A stretch of 64,000 nt of DNA from contig JAKGHH010000001.1 in assembly GCA_022828595.1 (NCBI GenBank), positions 123,764,999-123,828,998 on the forward strand, given 5' to 3'. Source of the DNA: Nelumbo lutea. Its lineage: Eukaryota; Streptophyta; Magnoliopsida; Proteales; Nelumbonaceae. This document shows, one piece after another, positions 56,883 to 64,000 of the stretch. How positions within the stretch are numbered: position 1 is the stretch's first letter; each line of letters opens with the position of its first letter. The notes beneath the pieces were generated by a model, which did not search any database, was not told the DNA's origin, and worked only from the letters and a program-made list of their open reading frames with translations. The position numbers and the translations under genes were made by a program.

Positions 56883-58735
56883 ATGGCGAGCGGTCTTGAA
56901 GAAATCAACAACTCGCCCTCTAGTACCACTAACGGAGCATCTGTTTTAGTGGAGTTTCATCTACTTCATCGATCCATAACGTCATGCATGATTTTCTTAT
57001 CAAACTAAGCTGCAATAACTATTTGTTGTGGCAAGCCTAGTTTCTATCAATCCTTCAACATCATCATTTGATAGATTTGGTAGAAGGAAATAAGAAACCA
57101 CCACGGAAGGAGATTTAGAACCTGAATAGTACCAGAACCATTCTGAACCCAGAATTTGAAAGATGGATCGATCCGGACCAGTTGGTGCTAAGCTGGTTGA
57201 TTTCTTCACTCATTGAAGGCATCATGGCACAAGTCGTAGGTCTCTCTACCTCGGTAGAAGTTTGGGGTACATTGGCAACAAGCTACTCCACCCACTCCAG
57301 ATCAATGATCTTTCAACTGAGAAGACAACTCCAGAGTCTCAAGAAGGGATCGCTATCCATATCTGCCTATGTTTAGCGAGCAAAATCCATTGCCAACAGT
57401 GTTTTCACTGTATTAAAACCAAAATCAAAATCTAATCTCATTCTCTTTATTTTGGTTGGTCTTGGTAGTGAATATGAATTAGTTGTTACTGCTATTACTA
57501 ATTGACTTGATGTTGTTAGTCTTGGTGTTCAAGACATTCTTGGATCTCTTCTCATCCATGAAAGTTGGCTTGAGGAGTCGTCCCGTTATTTAAATGATAC
57601 CTCTATTAATGCTATCTTTGTTGGAACCAAGAATAAAATTTTTCAACAAGGAAAATTCCCTTGGCAATTTTCTCCCAATTTCAATAATGGGTGCGATAGG
57701 GGTAGAGGTCGAGGACCCACCCCATTCAATCATCAGCAGTATAACCAGCAAAACAACTTTAATAATTAACAGCAGTTCCCTGGTGGTGGCCGTGGGAACA
57801 AAAATCTAGGATTGGTACGTCAAATCTGCAATAAGAATGGCCATAATGTGTGCGGTAGTGTCACAAGGCCAGGTATGTTTTTGGGTTTCAAAATGATACT
57901 AATCCTTTTAATGATCCAACTGCTTTTCATGCTTTTCATGGAGGCTTGAATACCCCTCCATATCAATTCACACTACATAATCAGAGCCAGTTGTTTGATC
58001 GACTTGGTATCCAGATTTTAGAGCTACACACCATATGACTTCTTTATTATCCATGTTAAAGTCGGCAATGGGTAAGGTCTGCGAACTTCCCACACTGGGT
58101 TTTCTTCTTTATTATTCAATCAACATGCATTTACTTTGAATGATATTTGATTTGTTCCCACTATTTGCAAGAATCTTCTTTTAGTTAGTCGATTAACCAG
58201 AGATAATGATTTGTATTTTGAATTCCACCGTGATTGTTGCTTTATGAAGGATTATAAAGGAAAATTCTTCTTCGAGGGGTTAGTAGAGATGGTCTGTATT
58301 GCTTTTTCCTTCATCAACCACAGTTTTAGATAAAGATCCTCAAGCATTGATTGGTGAATACACTTCAGTCCAAGGATGACATCTACCATTGGGACATCGT
58401 GAGGCAGGTTATTTCATAGTATGGTATTCCATTTAGTTTAGATAAGTCTAATAGTTTGGTTTGTGAGTCTTGTCAGATGGGTAAGGGTCATAGGGCTTCT
58501 TTATAGTCTTCCTCTTTTCCGTCCAAGCGTCCTTTAGATTTATTTTATTCAGATGTTGGGGGGCCATCCCCTATTGATTCAAATAATGGATATTCCTATT
58601 ATATTTTATTTTTTGATGATTACTCAAAATTCTCTTGGATTTACCCTATGGCTCACAAACTTGATGCTTTCATATTTTCCTAAAATTCAAAAGGCATGTT
58701 AAAGTTTTATTTAATGCTAAAATTTGATAAGGATG
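56883..58735 (+). pseudogene. Ty1/Copia gag-pol remnant, 3' truncated
   Basis: ATG at 56883 starts a Copia gag. A CWGKPSF/LLWQAQF-like segment near 57020, WGTLATSYSTHSRSMIFQLRRQL (57264-57332) and LDVVSLGVQDILGSLLIHE are typical of the UBN2-type gag domain. A Gly/Arg- and Asn/Gln-rich segment (57650-57790) and a degraded zinc knuckle follow. Remnants of the protease, the GAG-pre-integrase region (about 58150-58480, DLYFEFHRDCCFM) and the integrase start (SDVG, DDYSKFSW-like at 58550-58640) lie in shifting frames. The sequence ends near 58735; RT and RNase H are absent. A MITE lies just beyond. Confidence 0.75.
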
Positions 58736-58772
58736 GCAATTTTCATAAGGTAAGCCCATTTTCCTTCAGAGA

Positions 58773-59220
58773 TAGGGATGGCAATTTTTCCCATCCCCGA
58801 CAGGAACCCGACTTCCCCGACCTGATGGAGTCGGGGATGGGGATTAATAGGAATCCTTGATCGGGGTTGGGGTCGGGGATGGGGATTGAAGTCCCCGCTC
58901 CACCCGACCCCGGTTATATATATATTAAATGCTATTTATATTAAATATATATTATTATATTATTTCTATATATCAAAACATATTTAAAACAATATTTATA
59001 AGTAATTTTTTTATTTATTTTAAATAAATTTATTTTAAAAAAAAATACTGTTATCTAAAAAAAATTTGGAGATTCGGATCCCTATGGGGAACCTCCCTGT
59101 CGAAGATCGGGGATGGAAGAAAAATTTTATCTCCAATGGGGATCGGGGACGGGGATAGGGTTAATTTCAGAGTCAGGGTTGGGGACGGGAAATATAATCC
59201 CCACCCGGTTGCCATTCGTA
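58773..59220. mobile_element. hAT-type MITE with perfect 8-bp target duplication
   Basis: TTCAGAGA occurs at 58765-58772 and 59221-59228. The ends are TAGGGATGGCAA and (minus strand) TACGAATGGCAA, 10 of 12 identical. The subterminal parts are full of GGGGATGGGG/CCCCGACC words, a very common plant non-autonomous hAT family. It is 448 bp and non-coding. Confidence 0.9.
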
Positions 59221-59599
59221 TTCAGAGACAACGAAGAGTTTTTGGACAACCAAAATTTTGGTCGAATTTATCTTCTTATACATGTTTAACCTTCATTGTT
59301 TGCCATTTCGGATCCACGTCTAACTATTATTTGTGCCTTGATTGCACCTCCTTGTCTTGGTTTGAACTTTGAAGATCCAGCTACCTGAAATGGGCTTGAA
59401 AAATTCTACTCTAATTATAATTGTAGAAATGGCGCACATATTTTCTAACTCGGGAATATTTTTCCTGTTACTACTTTTGTTGTTGGGTATTTACTGTTTA
59501 GCATTTGTGATTGTTTTCTAAAGGGAAATTTTTACTTGTGTTTAGCATTGTGTTTGCCTGAAACGTCTTCACCCCTTTAACTTGTGTCCATTGCAGTAG

Positions 59600-59905
59600 A
59601 TTCAATCCATGTAGCATTTGTGATCACCATTACGATGTTGGCAATAACAGAAACCGGCAATAGTTCACATTTGGAGCGATAATTCCTCACCGGCAAAATA
59701 GGTCGATGGATGGAGAGAGAGGATCTCGAGGGTCGAGGCGGGAGAGAGAAAATGACAGGGGAGAGGGGAAGTGGGGAACTCGAGGGAGAAGCTGGATTAA
59801 AAGCATTTTCATTTTCTTGAGAATAAACACCCATTAAGGGTATAGACTCTATTAAGTTCAAAAAAATTGAGGGTTTAACATGGCCTTCATTTGCTGATGC
59901 AAAGG
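59600..59905. repeat. Right arm of a long-distance inverted repeat
   Basis: This is the partner of 56060-56340 in reverse complement (ACTCGAGGGAGAAGC, GAGAGAGAAAATGACAGG, AATAAACACCCATTAAGGGT). Confidence 0.6.
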
Positions 59906-60128
59906 ATTTTCTGCATTGTGTATGCAGAGGATGAGAGTTCGCCTTTGACGACATTGTTTTGTTTTTCAAAACAAAAGAAAAATTGCCATATCAGCAAAAA
60001 TATAATATAATTTTTCTGAAGTGGCAGTTGCTTTTGTTTTTCAAAACAAAAACCAATCATGTTTTCCAACACTTCCTTAGTAAAGAGGGTCAAATGACTC
60101 GAGGGTGTTTGGTTTTGTGGGCATTTAC

Positions 60129-60628
60129 TAAAGGCGGCCATGAGCCGAACATTTCATGATCTATTCGAGTTCAGTTAGGCTCAATTTAAATGAGCTACGA
60201 GCTCGACATATAGGCTCATTTGTTAATTGAGCCAAGCTTGAGCGTAGTGAAACTCGACTTGTGAGGCTTGCCAGCCTAGTATTAAGTAAATAATTTTTAT
60301 TATATATACATACATATATACATAAATAATAAATAATTTTATTATATATATAATAATAATTTTATTTTTTATGTATAATAGTAAATAATTTTTATAATTC
60401 TTGATTTTTATCTAAAAATAAAAAATAATAATTTTTTTATTAAAAAAAACATGGCTTATAGTTGAGCTCTAGCCTTGCCGAGCTTGAACTTGCAAGCTAG
60501 GAGCTAAACCAAGCTTGAGCTCGAGCCTGATACTATTCTTGCAAGTCGAGCTCGAGCCTCATACTATTCATGCGAGCCGAAATCAAATAGCCAAGTATTC
60601 GGCTCGGCTCGACTCGAATCCACTCCTA
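60129..60628. mobile_element. hAT-type MITE related to 7000-7513, 8-bp target duplication
   Basis: GCATTTAC at 60121-60128 is repeated at 60629-60636. The interior is dense in GAGCTCGAGC/GCTCGGCTCGACTCGA words, as in the MITE at 7000-7513, and the right end CCACTCCTA matches that family. The left end (TAAAGGCGGCCATGAGCC) has diverged. Confidence 0.82.
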
Positions 60629-60636
60629 GCATTTAC

Positions 60637-61234
60637 TGAAAAAACACCACCACATTAGCAGCACACAAGCGTTAGTGTTTATTGTGCATGAAACCACTAT
60701 TTGGTTTCACTGTTTATCAAATAAACACTAAAAATAATAAACACTTGAATTTTTGTGCACCAAGCATTTGGAAAAACGTAAAATTCTTTTTCCCCCAATA
60801 CCCCAACATTTCTTGAAACAAAATTCTTATGTGGCACACTTTCTTGTAGTGTTAATCTGAAGTGGAAAATAAAAAATATTTAAAATAATGTCTAACCAAT
60901 ATAACAAAAATAAGAAACACTTAAAGTTGTACAATTAAATGTTTAAAGCAATAAATGGCCCATAACCAAATATATAAGTGATCTTCTATCTTGATAAGAT
61001 GGTTAGATCCGCATGTTTCTCTTGCCACCTTCTATATATGGAATGCGCCATTTCTAGGAAAATATGGAACTGAAATATTTAAACTTTTTGAGGGCTTAAT
61101 AGGCAACACCATAGAAGTATAACATCACTTTGGAGAGTATCCTATCTGACTGAACGTTTGGATTGGCTCCCATCTCTCTACAAATCAGAAATAGAATATC
61201 TAGTGTAGACCTGTTCATGTGGAGTTGATATCAC
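60637..61234. other. Unassigned intergenic DNA
   Basis: No gene is visible. AT-rich with short AAACACTA words around 60660-60760. Confidence 0.4.
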
Positions 61235-61412
61235 CCTCCCCCACCCCCCACCACCCCACCCACAAGATAGTTTCCCATAACGTCCCACAGCATCCCTGCC
61301 ATGTATTGGGAACATTTCCCAATGATGTCCCATCATTTCTGGTACTTATTATTGGGAGATGTTCTCAATACACAGCGGAGATGTGCCGTGGGATGTTGTG
61401 GGGGGGCTGATT
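61235..61412. repeat. Imperfect palindrome, about 180 bp
   Basis: CCCACAGCATCCCTGCCATG and GTATTGGGAACATTTCCCAAT on the left arm are mirrored by ATTGGGAGATGTTCTCAATAC and GTGCCGTGGGATGTTGTGGG on the right. The centre is near 61330. It could fold into one long hairpin. It may be a small MITE or a hairpin-RNA source. Confidence 0.65.
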
Positions 61413-61544
61413 TAAACTCGTTCATGGGCGTGCAAGGCTCGTAAATAGGTCTAATTAGTACGGGGAAGACTTAAATGATCTTATTAGGGGATTTTTTTCT
61501 GTTTAAACTTTAAACAATGCTGAATTGCTAGTCTTATTAAGTAT

Positions 61545-62102
61545 TGATGGTGCGCGATCTGGATGCTCATAGCTGTAGGGTAGTTCAGACCTTGGTCGCC
61601 TAACTGGCCAGTCAAACAGCAAGAAACAAGGATCAAAGGACCCGGGATGGCTTACTCGGCATGGTCACTCTGATGCTTAAGTTAGTAGCTGATGTATGCA
61701 AGCTGAAAGCTTTTGAGAGTAATAGCTAGAATGCACTAAATCAGGAGTACCTTGTACCACTTGGGTAGACGCCCTTATATAGGTGAGTTGTCATGGGTCT
61801 CACAAAACACTTCTGAGATCCTCGGCCCGCGATGTGAGGAGTCCATTTTGCATCGGGAGGTGGATATCATGTTAGCCGATAAAGCTTATCGATTCCATCC
61901 AACCCGGGTGGGATAAGGATAAGACCTAAGGATGTGCGGAGTGGTCCCGCAAAGCTCGGATCTCGGTCCTGGCCGAGGTGACCGAGGTACTTGAGGTGAC
62001 CTGTGCTACTGAGATTGTAGAAAGTGTTGTGTCGATGTCTAGTCATCAGGTCGCATCCACGTGTCCACTCTTTACTAGGTCGGGCCAAATCACCCCTCAT
62101 CA
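61545..62102 (-). repeat. 3' LTR of a third Tat-type element (minus strand)
   Basis: Read on the minus strand it starts TGATGAGGGGTGATTTGGCC and ends GATCGCGCACCATCA, close to the ends of the 892-bp Tat LTRs and of the solo LTR at 1458. It is 558 bp. A purine-rich AGGGAGTGAGGGA on the minus strand directly precedes it, the expected polypurine tract. The other LTR is beyond the window. Confidence 0.85.
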
Positions 62103-62586
62103 ATTGTCCCTCACTCCCTATGCCAAGGGTCTTAACCTGGTGTGAGGAGTTCATGACGAGCTTAGGTGGGTTTGGCCCAGTCTTCTTTCGGGTTGAAGTC
62201 TGATCCGACAGTCAAACAGCAATGACTTGCCTAGCTCGATTGCGGGACTAGATCACGTGTTGGGGACATGTGGAAGTCGCACTGACTATAAACTCGGCAT
62301 ACGTCAAAATGTGTGCTCAACTGAATTCGGCCTCGGGAGGCGTGCAACTGGTTTTTATGAGAGCCATCGGATTACTTCAATCTTGACCATCCAAGATTGA
62401 CTACAATGGCTATAAATAAGGGCCTTGGGTCCCATTCGCTTCGTTCTGTTTTGGATTCTTGTGATTTTGGAGCTCGCATGCTAGATTCTAGACCAGTCAC
62501 CCTTCTTTTGCCAACGAGTTTGGCTCTTTGCTCTTTGGGTAAGCTTCCATTGTTTCAGTTTGTTTTGTTTCCTTTCTAGCATAAGT

Positions 62587-64000
62587 AGCAGTAGCCTTCT
62601 TAGTGATAGTGAGTCTGGTCGAGCCGAGGAGGTCACCTCGGTGCATGACCATGAGTCTGGCCTAGTCGAGGTGGTGACTTCGACCTATCAATCAGCTTTC
62701 AATTCGGCTAAGGAGGATCCCTTGGTTTAGGAGCGAAAGGCATCATCCTCCCGTCGTGCCCATAAATCTCGAGGTTCGGATCAATTCGGTCCTTCCGTCT
62801 TGTCAACTGAGAGAATCCTATCTTTGGCCACTAAATACAAGTTTCCTAATAACCTCGGATACTCCATACCCTTGGAAGGGTTTCCTTGGGATCATGACCA
62901 CGACGAGATCACAGTCTTCGGAAAGCAATTAATTGTCGGGCTGCACTTCCCCTTTCATCCCTTCATTATCGAGGTCGTCAAATTTTACAACATCACCGTA
63001 CACCAGCTTCACCCGAACTCAATTCGCACTATAGTCACCATTTCTATATTTCATGACTTCAATATCCTAACAAGGTCCCGACTTGGAAGAGGAGATATTT
63101 TACTATTACCATTGACAGGGGTTGGCCCTTTCCAACACACTAGAGAAAGGGCATTAGTGATCCCAGGGACAAGCTTGATAGGAAGATGAGGAAGGAAGTT
63201 TGTTTCTTGGTGAAGCTCACTCTGAGTCCCCCAGGTAGGTCGCCACGTCAAGTGGAGTTCTTTCCTATGCTTATTTTGCTTTAAGTCGTCTTGGCTAATT
63301 GTCTATTGGCCACTACAGGTGTCATGGCTGATGTCCTGATCTCAATGTTGCTTACTGACATGAAGAAGAGGAAAAAGAGGAAGACATCCCGTAGTGACAC
63401 CCCAATGGTCGAGCCTGCCGCTATGCCTACTGCACCTGCCACTTCAGTCAGGGGAGAGGAAGTCCCTGTTATAGACCAAATTGAGGAAGAACAGGGAACC
63501 AAGTCACTGCTCTATGGGCCAAAGGTGACCCAGGCATTTGAGCTCCAACCCAGTTAGCCTAAGGTTAGCACCTCCAACGCAGTCCCCAAGGAGGGCAAAG
63601 TATCTTTGATGCCCGAGTAGCCACACTCAAGAGCAAGAAGGTTGTCTTCCCCAATGAAGTCTCGAGTATGCCGGGATACCGCATCTTCAGCTCGCCGCCA
63701 AATCCTAGGGTCATCTTATGGTGGTATGCCTCCGACCTTATTGTTGTACTCTTTATGCTTTCCTTTTTCCATAGGGAGTTGTGCTCTTCTTGCAGACAAA
63801 CTCCATTATCCACTTGCTCATTGAGCAGTCTGACTAGAAGATGGCGATGTTATAAGTTTCCGAGGCGAAGGCGAAAGGTTTTGAGGCCAAGATGCAGGTC
63901 GCTGAGTCCAAAGTCACAAAGTGCCAAACCAAACAGTTAAAAGTTGTTGATTGTGTGAGGAAATGGGAAGCTAAGTTGAAGCAGAGGGATGAGTGCATTA
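62587..64000 (+). pseudogene. Antisense ORF of the third Tat element (partial)
   Basis: Plus-strand frames give one protein homologous to the antisense ORF at 33365-35523. A Ser/Glu-rich start is followed by SDQFGPSVLSTERILSLA, then a globular part (62800-63075: FGKQLIVGLHFPFHPFIIEV, HQLHPNSIRT). Next come a basic segment KKRKKRKTSR (63367-63396), a Pro/Ala/Glu-rich stretch and a coiled coil (about 63845-64000, AKGFEAKMQVAESKV). In-frame stops (for example near 62730) and shifts at about 63080 and 63560 break it. Introns cannot be excluded as the cause of some breaks. Its role in Tat elements is unknown. Confidence 0.7.

Larger units (their letters stand above)
61545..64000 (-). mobile_element. 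Third Tat-type Ty3/Gypsy element, runs off the right edge
   Basis: It comprises the 3' LTR at 61545-62102, a polypurine tract, and an antisense ORF on the plus strand. Gag-pol would lie beyond 64000. The 5-bp flank on the left is AGTAT; its match cannot be checked here. Confidence 0.8.

Overview
This is nuclear DNA of a seed plant, almost certainly an angiosperm. It is AT-rich and dominated by nested transposable elements: Ty3/Gypsy of the Tat and chromovirus types, Ty1/Copia, hAT transposases and many MITEs. Its best-supported host genes are two CEP (C-terminally encoded peptide) hormone precursors, a family known from seed plants. No species is assigned.

The most notable content is the CEP locus at 42.2-48.8 kb, on the minus strand. 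The downstream gene (42256-45558) is intronless. It encodes a signal peptide, a short cysteine-containing pro-region and 44 uninterrupted in-frame copies of a 23-residue unit. Each unit carries a CEP-like 15-mer of the type AFRPTAPGHSPGIGH followed by an acidic spacer such as LEMEGE or SEIEGE. A 45th, terminal CEP domain lies just past the stop codon in another frame, behind an A9 run. A second gene in the same orientation (48415-48703) has one CEP domain, and that domain is also knocked out of frame at a homopolymer. Most CEP precursors carry one to a few domains, so a 44-mer polyprotein is exceptional.

Left of the CEP locus (1-41.4 kb) is a TE nest. A decayed chromovirus (5' LTR about 10.48-10.92 kb, gag-pol pieces at 11.5-14.0, 21.85-22.3 and 40.0-40.8 kb, 3' LTR remains ending about 41.38 kb) has been split by two hAT MITEs, by a 7.8-kb hAT element (14016-21852) and by a 17.7-kb block. 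That block holds a full-length Tat-type Gypsy element (22786-36857; 892-bp LTRs, CTAAA target duplication). The Tat element itself carries two solo LTRs of a third family in opposite orientations (26079-27586 and 29490-31471). Further left are a solo Tat LTR inside an AAT microsatellite, a hAT fragment between 240-bp direct repeats, a fold-back element with internal tandem units, and a partial LTR at the window edge.

Right of the CEP locus are a small unrecognised 50-codon ORF, a deleted Tat-type Gypsy (about 51.03-55.96 kb), a truncated Copia element interrupted by a MITE, another hAT MITE, and the 3' end of a minus-strand Tat element that runs off the window. All TE coding regions carry stops or frameshifts and are annotated as pseudogenes. 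Five hAT-type MITEs keep perfect 8-bp target duplications and one Mutator-type MITE keeps a perfect 9-bp duplication.
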